A stretch of 64,000 nucleotides of DNA from Poecilobothrus nobilitatus. Its lineage: Eukaryota > Arthropoda > Insecta > Diptera > Dolichopodidae. The translations under genes and the position numbers were made by a program. The notes below the pieces were generated by a model. It made no database searches. It was not told where the DNA came from and worked only from the letters and a program-made list of their open reading frames with translations. The stretch covers positions 8,122,001-8,186,000 of the forward strand of contig OX352774.1 of assembly GCA_947095535.1 (NCBI GenBank), read 5' to 3'. Below are positions 43,960 to 56,700 of this stretch, one piece after another. Every line of letters begins with the position of its first letter. Positions within the stretch are counted from its first letter, which is position 1.

Positions 43960-46659
43960 AAATATAATGTGGTAGAGCCATTTTTCGTGTTGTTTTTTTG
44001 TTTTTTTTCTTTAACGGAACACAAAAAAAAAAATATTTAAAAGACGAAATAAAAAAAAAAAAAATAAGACATTGGCTCTTCCAATTGTACAAATAAAAAC
44101 AAAATAGCAACAAAACAAAAAAAAAATATGAAACAGTAAAAAAAAAAAAAACATTTTTTTATGTACAGCTATATACAAAAAAAAAAAAAAAAAAAGTTAT
44201 TTTTATAAAACGAAAAAAACAAAAATAAAAATCAACAGCAGAAAAATAAAAATAATAAAATAAATTGTACCTATATAATATATATTATATATAATATATA
44301 AAATAAAATAAAAAAAAAAAACACATTTAAAAAAAAAAGTAAAATAATTTTTGCTAAATTTGCAAAAATAAAGTAAAAAAAAAATTCAATTAATTTTATA
44401 CAGATAATATACGTTATATATATATATATATTAAAATATTCATACTTAATAATAAATGTTTGTATATTGGCGGGAATATACATATACGGGTTTCAATTTT
44501 TTTCATATTATATACCTACATATGATGTGCATATTTATATATATATTAAACTTATGTGTATAATGAAGTGTTATTTTTTATAAATTTAAACAAAAAAAAA
44601 AATAGTAAAAGATAGAAAATAAAATTCTAAATAAAAAAAAAAAAAAAAATCTGTTTTTATTAATCAAATAAAATATATTAAAAAAATATATATATACATA
44701 TATATAAGTATATAGAAACATTTTCTTGTTTCTTTCCTAATTTGCAAATAGTTAATAATATTATATATATACATACATACATATTATAAAAAGGTGATTT
44801 AATTTGTTGTGATTTTCATTCTACATATTTACATTTACATATTTCTTATTTTGGTTTTTTTTTGTTTTTTTTCTTGTGTTTAATCAATAAATTCAAAATT
44901 TACCTACATAGTTAATTATTCATTAAAAAAGAAAAAAATTTTAAAAATTAAAAGTCAGTAACAAAAAAATTTCCAAAAAAAATAATAATAATAAATAAAT
45001 AAATAAATAAACAACAACAACAATTTTAATAAATAATAAATAACAATACGAAATAATAAACAGCAACAACAAGTGTAAATGATAAATAACAAAACAAAAC
45101 AAAAAATAACCAAAAAAAAAAAAAAGTTCTTATCAACATCTTATTTTTTTTTTTTTTTATACATGTACATACATACATAAATACATTATTATATGTACAT
45201 ATATAAATATAATACGTCAAATTAAAAATCAATTAATACAGGATTTATAATAATAATAATAATAATAATAAATACACAAGTTTTTCTTTTGTTATACATG
45301 TGTATTAGGTACTAAATTATTATAAGATACAATTATATATTGATGTTGATGTACATACATATTAAATATATAATGTATCTATAGTATTGAAAAACTTTTT
45401 GGAAAAAATTAAATGATACCCTAATATAAGTAAATAGATTAAAAACAAAAAAAAAAAAAAAAGTATTTTATATTTTGTCTTTGAGAATTTTCTTTTATTA
45501 AAATTTTTATTAATTAATTGTTTTTTTTTTTTTTTTGTTTTTGTTTTGTATGATAACAGACAAAGTTATTAAAAATGTGTACCTAATATTATATTTAATA
45601 ATTATAATATTAGGTAGATGTTTTTTTTTTTTTTTATAATTTTAATATAATATGTGTAGACATTTTTTTTTTTTTTTAAGTATTAAAGTACATAATACGT
45701 ATTTATTTGAAATTTGTTATACATCATTTATAGAATATATATACATATATGTAGTATATATATTTGTTTGTACAAGTTTTTCCTTTAGCACGAATAATAC
45801 ACTTCCATCTTATATTTTGTTATTGCTCCTTTTTTAAAGAAATCGAAAAAGTCCAAAAATAAAATAGAAGTTAATTTTTTTTCTTTCAAAGTGAAAAAAT
45901 AACGGTGCTGTTTTTTAATTCTATTTATTATTTAATTAAATATATGTTAAGTATATATTATTGTATTATATATATGTATTCCTTTGCATATATTTAATAC
46001 ATAATACAATTACATATGTTATATATATATGTAAATAATTATATGTATATTATATATATATATATAGTTTGAAGAAAAAAATATTAAAAATATTCTTTTG
46101 GATAATTCATCATCTATAAGTACGTTGCTATGATATAAAATTATATTATGTACGTATACCTATAAGTATTATTAAAATGTTAACAAGTTAGCATGTATAT
46201 AGTATATACGCAAGTATAACTATTAAAAAAAGAAATATATGAATTATAGATACTCAATTAATTTATATAATATGAAAAAGGGGAATAACTACTTACTTCA
46301 AATTTTTTTTTTTTAAGTAAAAATAAAAGAAAAAAAAAATATTCCAACTATAAATAAATAAATAAGGATTTTGAAAAAACAAAACAAAAAAAACTGTTAT
46401 ACAAATGTTAATACCTATACCTAACTGTTATACCTATGTACTTAAAATTTATGGGTTTTTCAATCAAAATACTGTTTCTTTTTAATTTGGCAAATTATAA
46501 TCATATGAAAAATTTCTTAAATGAACACAGAGTACATACATACATTTAAATTATTTATATATTATATTATTAAAATATAATAGTTATTTATTTATATTTG
46601 CAATAAATAATATGAATATATATTAACATAAAAATATACATAGGTACATCATACATACA
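41917..46659. other. Extremely AT-rich region, no supported gene
   Basis: Homopolymers and TATA/TATG repeats dominate. Several open frames of 60-100 codons (for example 42891-43166, 43307-43615, 44271-44483, 45026-45232) consist of Phe, Ile, Tyr, Leu or Lys runs produced by poly-T/TA sequence and are rejected. A weak tRNA-like word 'aatggcgcagtccatgaatg' occurs at 42117. Confidence 0.6.
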
Positions 46660-46870
46660 TTTTTTTACTTATTGACAAAGTTAGGTTAAAAGGACATCGC
46701 CATATTCTCACACTTTTTTTTCGAAAGATACAAAGAAAAAAAAGCTTAGGATAGTTTAAACATCTGTTTACAAAACTTTTATACTTAGATAAAGCAATGA
46801 AATTTTAATTACATATTTATGTATATATATATATTTTTTTTTTCACCTTTCCACTCCTATAAGAAGTATA
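46660..46870 (+). repeat. Family B fragment (5' end only)
   Basis: 'catctgtttacaaaactttt' (46761), 'agataaagcaatgaaatttt' and 'aattacat' match the opening of family B. The rest of the repeat is missing. Confidence 0.5.
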
Positions 46871-49189
46871 AATTATATGCTAAATCATTTGTTATTTATA
46901 TTTGATTAAGTTTATATAGGTTTCTGGAATCATTAGTTTTACTAAGCGCGTTAATTATTCTGTTGTAGCTATATATTATACAAAAGATTACATTAAACGT
47001 AAATAATATGATACTTATACCTTTTTAATAGATTTTATTTAAAATATTAAAATTTGGTAAGAATATATTTTTTAAGTATAACGGATTTCTTATAATCTGA
47101 ACATGATGTTAAATTTACCTTTATTAAAATACGCTATTGGTATAATTAGCGTCCTGCTAATAACCTGTTTGTTAATTATATTATTTTTTTGCCATTGTTG
47201 TTGAAAATATTATATGAGTTTTAACTCAAATAGGTCAATACCTATTTATTAAATTAATTAAAAACTTAATATAAATATGAATATTTTTATAATATATAAA
47301 TATTTTTACAATGAATTCTAATTTTCAGATTTTAAATGACTGTGTCATTTAAGAAATAAACAAATGAACGTAAACTAAAAAAAAAAAAAACTAAAAATAT
47401 ACATAATATAAAATATATTTTGTTTGCTTTTTCGCAATGCTATTAAAAAAAAAATGCAATTCAAAGCAAAACAAAAGGAAAGAAAAAAATATGTGCACAC
47501 ATTTGTAGTTATGTTTTTTTTTGTTTTGATTCTGTGAATTAAAATGACAATTTAAGATATACGTATGAACTGTTATCATGATTACCTTTTTAAAAAAAAA
47601 AAAAAAAAAAAACAAAAAAGAATAAAAACAAAACATATTAACACGTACATATTTTTGTGGTTAATTTAATACTAACTAATTAATATTTTTAATCCTCTAA
47701 AACAAAAAAAAAAATTCAGAAATATTATAACATTTTAAAAATCCATGTGGAAAGATACATCACTGATACATAATATGTATTTATATAGTTATAGGGTGAC
47801 CAGATATTCAAAATATAAATGAAATAAAATATACAAAGGGTTAAACTACATACTTACTTACCTCTTTCTTTTATTTATTCTAGTTTAATATTTAATTGGT
47901 TTTTAAAATATCTGAAATTTTTTTTTTATAAAAAGTATGCATATAATAATGATAATTATACTTATATATTGATTTTTAACACTCCTTTAATAATGGAAGA
48001 GAGAATTTAAACAAAAATGTGATATTTATTCGAATATATTAACAGCAGCATTTTCATAATAATTTTCATACAGTTTTTATTAAATTGTTAATCTGTGATA
48101 TGAAATTAAATCATTTAGTATTTTTTTTTCGTTTTTAAGTAATTAAAAAGGATTAGATATATAGTTATTTTAGTTAGATATATATACAGCTATTTTTTTA
48201 TTAGTATAATAAATATTCTAAAAGTAGTAGATTCGGTCAACTTAACATGCCTTCTGAATATAGAAAAAATTCTATTTATTTGATATTTAGTATATGTACT
48301 TATTATATTGATTTGTCATTCTATATTGTAGTTATATTATTATTTGAAATTCTTTAATATTTTTAATATCATTTTAATAATATACCCATTAAATCGTAAA
48401 TAATTTATATATATGAGATATCAATTAAAATATTACAGAATTCAAAATATACTATAACAATTTTATTAAGTTATTTATTTGTTTTAAATCTAAAACTAAT
48501 TAAATATAATTTTAAAATTTAATTGTCGTTTCATTCTATTTATAACGATTTGATTGCAATATATATTTTATATTTTAGTAGTTTATATTATTAATATAGG
48601 AATTTTTTTTTTTTTTTTTTTTTTAAATAAATTTAAAATTTATTTCAAGCTAATGATGAATGGTATTTAAATCTGGTTTTTATATCATATAAAAGTTATT
48701 TAAAATAAAACGCATTAAACTAAACTTAATAATAATATTAGAGTATAGGGTCAAAAGTTCTTTGCGTTTTCATTAGTAAAATTAGCCAAAAATTCCATTG
48801 AAGTTTTATCTTAATGCTAAGTACAGAAGTTCCAACAGTTTTTTTTTTTTTTTCATAGGACTTTAGAGTCAACAAAATGAATTCATTAAAGTGGAACATT
48901 AAATTTTGCAACCAAAAAGCAAAATACTTACTTCAAATAAATAATTTTAGAGAGAATACTTTTATATTAATTTACAACCAAAAAATTGATGATTAGTCTA
49001 CCCCATTAGCGTACAAAATTCGTCTACCCCAAACTGATTAGCATTGTTCATTTTTTAAAAAGTCCTCAAAAAGAACGAAATTTATCCCCAGAAACAAAAT
49101 GCAATTAGATTTTTTTATTTTTTTTTTTTTTCAAATTAATAAAATTCAAAATCCTTATACTTATTACAAAATATGAAATACAATTAGTT
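46871..49189. other. AT-rich stretch, no supported gene
   Basis: No gene or element end was recognised. A run of 23 T lies near 48604. Confidence 0.5.
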
Positions 49190-49354
49190 GAAATAAGCAT
49201 GTGAACAAAATGTTTAGGAGAGATTTTCGAATTGGTTTCAATAATTTGTTCAGCGTAGGAAGTTTCTACTTTTTCAAGAATATTCATATATACATAATAT
49301 AAATATATATCGATATAAATCTTCTGTAAAATGCATTTACCTTCTTGTGTCAGG
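49190..49354. repeat. Fragment related to the inner repeats of the 58-kb element
   Basis: 'taggagagattttcgaattgg' with 'tttcaagaatattcatata' and 'cttctgtaaaatgcatttac' parallels the unit at 58396-58470 ('aggagagattttagaattgg', 'ttccagaatatgtatata', 'attctgtaaaaggcgtataa'). It abuts the DINE-1-like copy. Confidence 0.55.
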
Positions 49355-50357
49355 TATCTGAATTGCCATTCCAATTCATCAAATCTATCTCAGGGACATA
49401 AATAAAACATGCTAGAACACCGTTGTACTAAATTTAAAGGTTCTACTTTTGTTGGTTTTGGAGATATGCTCGTTTGCTTTTGTGCTCGTCCGGAAGTTTC
49501 CAAAATACCACCCCATGGTTCAAATTTTCTCAAATGTCAGTTTCCAATTTTACAAAAAAGGAAACATAACAGAACACTCTTGTACTAAAAATAAAGGTTC
49601 TATCTTTGTTGATTATGAAGATATACTAGTTTGCTCTGGGGCTCGTTTGAAAGCTCCAAGATCCGAACCCATGGACCAAATCCTCCCAAATTTCAGAAAC
49701 ATAAATAAAACACGAAAGAACACAATTGTACCTAATTCAAAGATTCTATCTTTGTTTGTTTTGGAGATAATCTCGTTTGCTCTGGTGCTCGTTCGGAAGC
49801 TTCCAAAATTCTAAATCATGGACTAAATCCTCTTAAATTTCAGAGACATAAAGAAAACATAAAAGAACACCAGTGTACCAAATTTAAAGCTTTTATCTTC
49901 GTTGGTTTTTGAGATATACTGGTTTGCTCTGGGGCTCGTTCGGAAGCTTCCAAAATCCGAACCCAGTGACCAAATTCTCTCAAATTTCAGAAACATAAAT
50001 CAAACATGAAAGAACACCATTGTACCAAACTTAAAGGTTCCATCTTTGTTAATTTCGAAGATATGCGTGTTCGGTTTTGGGAGTTGTATGGGAGGTACCC
50101 GAACCCATGTTCCGATCTCGCCCAGCCACGCCTTTCTTTAGTCATTGTTAACTTACAGTATAAATTTTATCAATATAGCATCATTATTTTTTGCGTTATC
50201 GTGCGTACGGACGGATAGACGGACATCGCTAAATCGACTCAGGAGGTGATCCTGATTCAGAATATATATACATATCTATATGTAACTCGCTTCCTTTTGG
50301 TGGTTACAAACACCACACGAAAGTTAATATACCCTATACTTTAGGTGTAGGGTATAA
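49355..50357 (-). mobile_element. mini-me / DINE-1-like element, second copy
   Basis: Read on the - strand: TATACCC end (50345-50357), the conserved core 'cctcctgagtcgatttagcg' (50234-50253), a short GTCC/GTCT tract (50207-50225), then five central units of about 147 bp starting near 49993, 49846, 49699, 49564 and 49398, and part of a sixth. The 3' hairpin seen at 6182 is absent, so the copy is 3'-truncated. Open frames here (49449-49814, 50006-50218) are repeat artefacts. Confidence 0.85.
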
Positions 50358-50922
50358 CAATATACATATGTATGTATATTATACATATTCCCATAATCAT
50401 ATAAAACAAAAATAAATTTTCAACAGCATTTAAAAAAAAAATATTCATAATATTAATTTTTATATTTTTAAATAAAAAAATATTACCATTGGGACTTCTG
50501 ACTTACATCAGTCCGATGGGAATCTTGTTTTATTTTTTTTTTGAGACTTTTTCTTACAGTTTAAGTCAAATGAGATTTTGGATCTGCATTAATCATATTT
50601 AACTTTTTAAATCAAACCTAAATATTCTGAAAGAATGATTAGCATCTTTTTCATTGTAATGAGTTTAATCCCAAATTAGGTACCTACTGAAAGTTTTATA
50701 TTCGGTCAATAACACATTAAGTATATGCATTTTGTCAAACAAATAATATAGTTGTTTATAAACATCAAAAATTCATGATAAACTGATAATATTCAGTGTT
50801 AAGTACATATAAAATGTATATTACAACAAAAAAAAAAAAAACTACAATTCCAAAAAAAAACTTAGATTTTAAATTTGAATTTAAGATAAAAAAAAAAAAG
50901 TATTTTTTTTAATTTCCATTTG
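50358..50922. other. AT-rich stretch with a short module-like remnant
   Basis: 'cattgggacttctgacttac' with 'tccgatggga' at 50488-50523 looks like one arm module of the 40-kb type. The rest shows nothing. Confidence 0.4.
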
Positions 50923-52292
50923 GCGACGTGTCATAATAGCCGAAATCATAATCTCCGAAAAAAATTTGGTCTTTTGGCTCGCTGGAAGTGAGACATAATC
51001 CCCTAAAACTGTTTGGACCTTATGTCTCATCACCATTGAGACATAAAGCTCTAAAATCGATGGGTCATAATCCCCTATTAATTAAAGATTATGACTGCTA
51101 ATTGAACATAATGCCCTCATTGTATTTGGACTTTGTGACCCACTGTTTGTGAGACATAATGTCCTAATTGTATTTACCCACTTTTAGTGAGTCAAAAAGC
51201 CCAATTTTTTTTTTGGGATTATAACACTTCGTTTAAATTAATTAATACTAACACTTCTTAAATTAGGGCGGCATTATTATGACTTCATTTAAATGAGTCA
51301 AAACACCCTAAAATTAAAAATTTTAAATTATCTAAATTAAAACCTGTTTTTAAAAATAAAAATTTGATATCATGCAATAAACGCACAAGGCTAGTCAGTA
51401 TCTTAGGCGGGGAAATTTTGAAGTTGGATGTATAATTATGTAGTATATGCGGGAAATGCATCCACATTATGCAGAGGATTTGAAGGTTTTACACAGATTT
51501 GGAACGAAATTTCTCCTTTTAAGAACATAAGAAGGGAACAATGACATATTTTCAAAATCTGAAATGAATACATAAGCTACTTTTCAGTGAAATCTCTGTT
51601 CACCTTCCGTTTCGTCCCGTTAATTTCTACGCAGACACTAGCTTCGCCACAGCCGGGCCGCGTCGCTAACGATAGTGTCGTAGCCACGCCGCATGTGCGC
51701 GTGTGCGCACAAAATGTTGCAAATAATCGTTCCGAATTATTATGTCCGTTTTGTAGAACTCTTGTTAGATGCCAGAAAGTTTTTGTTTAATTGTTGATAA
51801 TATAATAATGTATTGTATATAAATAAAATACAAAAAATTAATTAAAATTGTTTCTTTAATATTTTTTTTTATTTTTATTATATAAAAATGTATTATATGT
51901 AAATAATATTACATAATTAATAATAAATTAAAATTGTTTACTTATTTAAAAAAATTTTTTCTCTTTTTTCTTTAGTTTTATTCCTTCTTAAATAATTTAC
52001 GGATTATGACCCATTGATTATGAGTATATCCCACTTCTAATGAGTCAAAAGGCCCTAAATTTTTTTGGGGATTATGACTTCAGGGATTATAACACGTCGC
52101 TATTATTTTGAAAAAAACTTCAATATTTGGTGGGTCATAATTTTTTTGGGGGATTGTGTCTCACTGCTTCTGAGACATAATGCCCAAACGTTTTCGGGGA
52201 TTATGCCCCACTTTTAGTGAGTCAAAAAGCCCAAATTTTTATTTTGGGGGATTATGACTTTGGGGATTATAACACGTCGGCTTTCCATTTGG
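50913..52292. mobile_element. Module-arm element 2, with 10-11 bp TSD
   Basis: The element runs about 50923-52281. The ends are GCGACGTGTCATAAT and, inverted, GCCGACGTGTTATAAT. TTTCCATTTGG flanks both sides (50913-50923, 52282-52292), one base being shared with the end. The left arm (to about 51200) and right arm (52000-52281) alternate words such as GGGTCATAATCCCC, GAGACATAATCCCC, GGGGATTATGACT and GTGAGTCAAAAGCCC. The centre has a CpG-rich tract. The design is that of the 40-kb element with a different word. No transposase. Confidence 0.8.
51590..51725. other. CpG-rich tract inside module-arm element 2
   Basis: 'cacagccgggccgcgtcgct' and 'gtagccacgccgcatgtgcg', followed by the palindrome GTGCGCGTGTGCGCAC, contrast sharply with the AT-rich element body. 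It sits near the middle, as in element 1, but the wording differs. The 67-codon frame across it is not supported as a gene. Confidence 0.55.
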
Positions 52293-53320
52293 TTATTATT
52301 ATATACTAATTTTCAATTGAGGTTATAAAAAAAAACTATAGTTTTCTGTTACTTACTTATATTGTTTATCTTATTTTAATTTCCTGCCACAAATCATGTA
52401 CGTGTATACATATGTAAGTTTGAATGAAACTATTTTTATTTACATAATGTACCCAAGAATATTATGTAAAAGTCAATTAATATCATTAATATTAATAAAA
52501 ACACCAAATAAATGACAAAAAATTTCAAAATATAAAAAAAGATAAATAACACATACATATATGTATATATGTATCTCATTCTCAAGCATATTCACATACA
52601 AATATCTAATATAACTACATAATTATCAAAATTAATTATTATTATGCATAAAGTATTCCATATTTAAATAATTTTTTTTTTTTTTCTAAATTTTATCTAA
52701 GTACAGTTGCAAACAAAATTATGCGAAATATTTTTAAAACATTTGTAGATATAGTATCTAGGTATATTTTAAAACGGAATTAAATTCAATTGATTTTTAT
52801 ACAAAATCTATAGATACATATGTATGTATATTACCGAAATCTGTAATAAGAAACACATTTTAAAGACAAATATTGTGTTTCTCTAATAATTTGTGTTGTT
52901 TTGTTTTGTTAAGAAAAATCGATTTGTTTACATACAAACAGCTACAACATATGTTTATATACATTTTAAAGAAACCATAAAAAAAAAATTATTTTCAAAT
53001 CGATATTCGAATTCATATTTATTTTTCATTTATGTATTATTAATTTTTCGTTTATTGACGTAAATTTATTTTTTTTTTATTATTATACTTATTGTTTATT
53101 TTAAATATGAAATTATTGTTTAGAAACCCTTTTTTTTTTTATCATGCAATTGATATAAATTTTAGGTAAACGTTTACGATACGAAACGACAAGTATTTTA
53201 AGTGTTTTTCGGAAAAAAAAAATCGTTACATATCATATACACATATACATAATTCTTATGTATTAAAATTTTAGTGTAAACTATAAAAAAAAAAGTAACA
53301 TAGTACATATTTTTATAATT
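52293..53320. other. AT-rich stretch, no feature seen
   Basis: No recognisable feature. Confidence 0.5.
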
Positions 53321-53767
53321 TATGTAACGCGGCAGCCAGACGAGACAGTATTACTATCTTGCGAGTGTGTAATACGAAATGTCAAATTAGTGTCTATGTG
53401 ACGTATGTGGCATTTTTACTATTAAGACATTCCGTTAATTATCAAAATTGATCAAATTTATTTTATATTTTATCAATATTTTTCAAGTTTATATTATATT
53501 TTTTCAAAATATTTCATGTTTAAAATAGACACAAAGAAAATATCAAATTAAAAATAAAACAACCGCAAAAAATTTATTTGGCATGAATGCTGTTTTCCAT
53601 TTGTCGCCATTTTTAATTATTCGAAGTGTCAAATTACTATCTTAATTACTAGCTAGAAAAATGCTAAAAAGATAGTTGAAAAAATGTAATAGTATTAAAA
53701 TGTGCATGTATTTGTGCACTATCTTGCTAGTTCTATCACCTCGCCTAGTCTGGCCCCTCTATGTAAC
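53321..53767. mobile_element. 431-bp hAT-type MITE with 8-bp TSD
   Basis: The element (53329-53759) has ends GCGGCAGCCAGACGAG and, inverted, GAGGGGCCAGACTAGG. TATGTAAC flanks both sides (53321-53328, 53760-53767). 'actatcttgc' occurs near both ends in inverted relation. It has no coding frame. An 8-bp TSD with a GGSCCAGAC-type end is typical of hAT MITEs. Confidence 0.75.
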
Positions 53768-56700
53768 TATAAAAATTTTCATAAAAAAAAAAAAAATTTA
53801 AGGGTTGCATTTTGATTGAAAATAAAAAATATTCAAAAAAATTATTCAAAAATTACTTATTAATGGAGCCTAATTTTTATCATTCGTATTATTTTTTATT
53901 TGGTCATTTGCTAAAATTTTTTATTCTTTTTCACGCCTCTAAATCATACCTAAAATGAGCAAATATCTTTTCACAGCATAAATATCATAATTCAAAGTTA
54001 CTTCGTAATAATTATTTAGTAAAATTTGTAGTTACGAAATCAGGTTGCTCAAAATTGAAATTTTTTTGATTTTAGCAACACAGAGTAATATATTTCTTGT
54101 GTGTATTAAAATTGAGCAACTTTGAAGAGCAACGGCATTCTGAAATAATACTGGAGAAAATAAATAAATAAATATGTAAATGTTACTTATTCGTGCTATT
54201 TTGGCATTTGACACAATATTTTAAAGGTAAAGCATTGGATTTTAAGTTTTGAAAATAAAAGTTTTTGAATAAAATAATAAATATCCATATAAACATATGT
54301 ACTTATTTTTAATAATAATTAAGTTTAATTAATAATTCATTTTAAAATATCACTTTGATACCTATAAAGTATTCATATTTTCAAAAAATGATTAAATTTT
54401 AAAATTGTTTGTTTTACTACACATCCAAAACAAACATGTAGCAGTACAAGTTGCGGAAACATGTTTTCGCGTTTGTGATAATGCATAAAAAGATATAAGT
54501 AATGGCACGGCTTCAATATCACAACATCCACTAAGTTTATAATTATCACTATATATACAAACTCAGCTGAAGATGTTGTTCGCATAATCAAACCTAAATA
54601 ATTTTTAGATTATTTGCTCGCCTGCTATCGCTCCGTCCAATATTTTGTTTATATATTTTGTATATACATATTTGCTTATGTTTAGATTTTGTTATTTTTG
54701 TGTTATAAAATATTCGAATAAGAAATCTTTATTATTTTGATTGCTAAATCGATTACCGAATAAAGTTTTAATCAATATACCAATTATGGTGTTATATCAT
54801 ATAGTTAGTGGATAATTAGTTCTATATTATTACATATAAATAGATTATCATAACTCCTGCCTTAAACTAATTTTAACTCCACAGCGGTCAAAAAGGTAGG
54901 TGATGTATAGTGGGTTAAAGTCCTACATGTTAATAAAGGAATGGACCTTGTACTCTTACCGCTCCTTTTTAGCGGCTTTTGAAGATATTCACCTAACTCC
55001 GTAAAAAAAAACAAACTACTCAAAAAGAGTGTTCACAGAAAAACTTAGAGAGCTGATAGAAGAGCTTAAAACAACCAAAAAACATTTTGATTTTGGGGGG
55101 ATATCTATTTTTTTTACCATTACTAAGATTTCATTATTTATTACTTCTAATTTTGAAATAATATAGAAGAAAACTTAGTACCATTTTTTTTTTTTTCGAC
55201 AATTATACTTTCTATAAAAAAATACTTTAACATTTATCCAATTTTTATTTTGATAATATAAATTTTAATATTTAAATTAATTAAAAATTTTTCATTTAAA
55301 TTTTGGCTTCTTTATAACTATGTACTCAATTGTTATGTTCGAACCAATACTAATTTTAATTTTATCAACATTTTAAGTTATAATGCATTTATTTTTTTGT
55401 TCAGCACTGCATAACAGATATTAGAAAACATTCTAATTTTTTTTAAATGCACATACGCGGTTTAGTGTCAATGGCAACATAAGTGTTTCATATTTTTGTT
55501 TTTAAATTTAAAACAAAGCAAAAAAAAAAACTCAACACTTAAAAATATCTCGCAAACCTTTTGATAAAATATGAAAATAAAATTAATATACATAATAGGT
55601 CTATCTGCGTACTCAAAAACTTTACAAAAAAGGTAACACTTTATAAATTTTTAGCCCGAAAACTGTCTGCGTACTGAGAGTGACTATTTCTCTGACTAAA
55701 TTTTTGATCACGTGACACACTTCCCCTATAAAGTTTTTATAAAGTTTTAGCCAGGAAAATTTTATCGGGCAAAAACAATATGTAAATATACACAATAATA
55801 ATATAAGTAAAAACAAAATCATGAAAAAAGAAAAAATGATTTTTTATCAGAATTAAAGATTACTGAATACTGATTACTGATTAGTGATTACATAAAATAT
55901 TCCGATATCGTAATTTATTTAAATAGTGCGTGAAATAATAAGAAAAATTTGTCATATTAAATTTTTGATCTTGAAATAAACCTATGTATAATTAATAAAA
56001 ATATATTTCAGAACTACAAAAAGCATTATGTGAAACCAAAGATTTCTAATAGTGTACATTTTAAAAAAGATTGTAAAAAGCATTCTCAAATTATGATTAT
56101 TTTTGCATTAAATTTAACAATTTTTCTAAAATTTTTTTCACTAAAGGAAATTATGAAAAATTTTAAGCACTATACCCCAACAGCATAACCCTATAATAAA
56201 GAAAAGCTGTTAAGAGACATTTTCTTTAATTTTAAGCACTATACCCCAACATCATAACCCGAAATAATAAAGAAAAGTCGTTAACAAAATAAAAAAAATA
56301 TATAATAATCAACATTAAATTTTTAGATTTTATCAATGAAAAATTTGTACAGGTATCCATGTTTTAAGGTGTTTACCTAAAATTATGAAATTTATTTTAG
56401 TTACAACTTTTAACTATTTGAATATAGATTTTTCCCAATATTGTGGCACTGTATAGCTTCACAACAGGTGAAGTTACATAGAAAAGTGTATAAATGTATC
56501 TTTATCTTAAATGATATAGCAGTTTTGTGTAACAATACAGGGGGACGGATAGTCCAATAGTTGGAAAACAAAGTTAAATAATTATAAGTGCACTTAAAAA
56601 AAATGTTATGCACTAAAAATAGAATTTTTCTTATTAGGAAATGTTAAAATATTAAGCTTATACTATTAGTACTCTGATATTCATAAATTCAATCTTCAAA

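Noticed and set aside
42571..45837. Several 60-100 codon hydrophobic frames that look like membrane proteins
   Set aside because: They are translations of poly-T and TA repeats (Phe, Ile, Tyr, Leu), typical artefacts of low-complexity DNA.
49449..50218. Open frames of 121 and 70 codons
   Set aside because: They read through the central tandem units of the mini-me/DINE-1-like copy.
51587..51790. 67-codon frame with a CPFC motif
   Set aside because: It lies inside module-arm element 2. A single Cys pair is not a domain and there is no splice context.
54958..54980. Hairpin CCGCT/AGCGG followed by T residues, like an intrinsic terminator
   Set aside because: Intrinsic terminators are bacterial; the host is eukaryotic and there is no gene upstream. 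It is chance.
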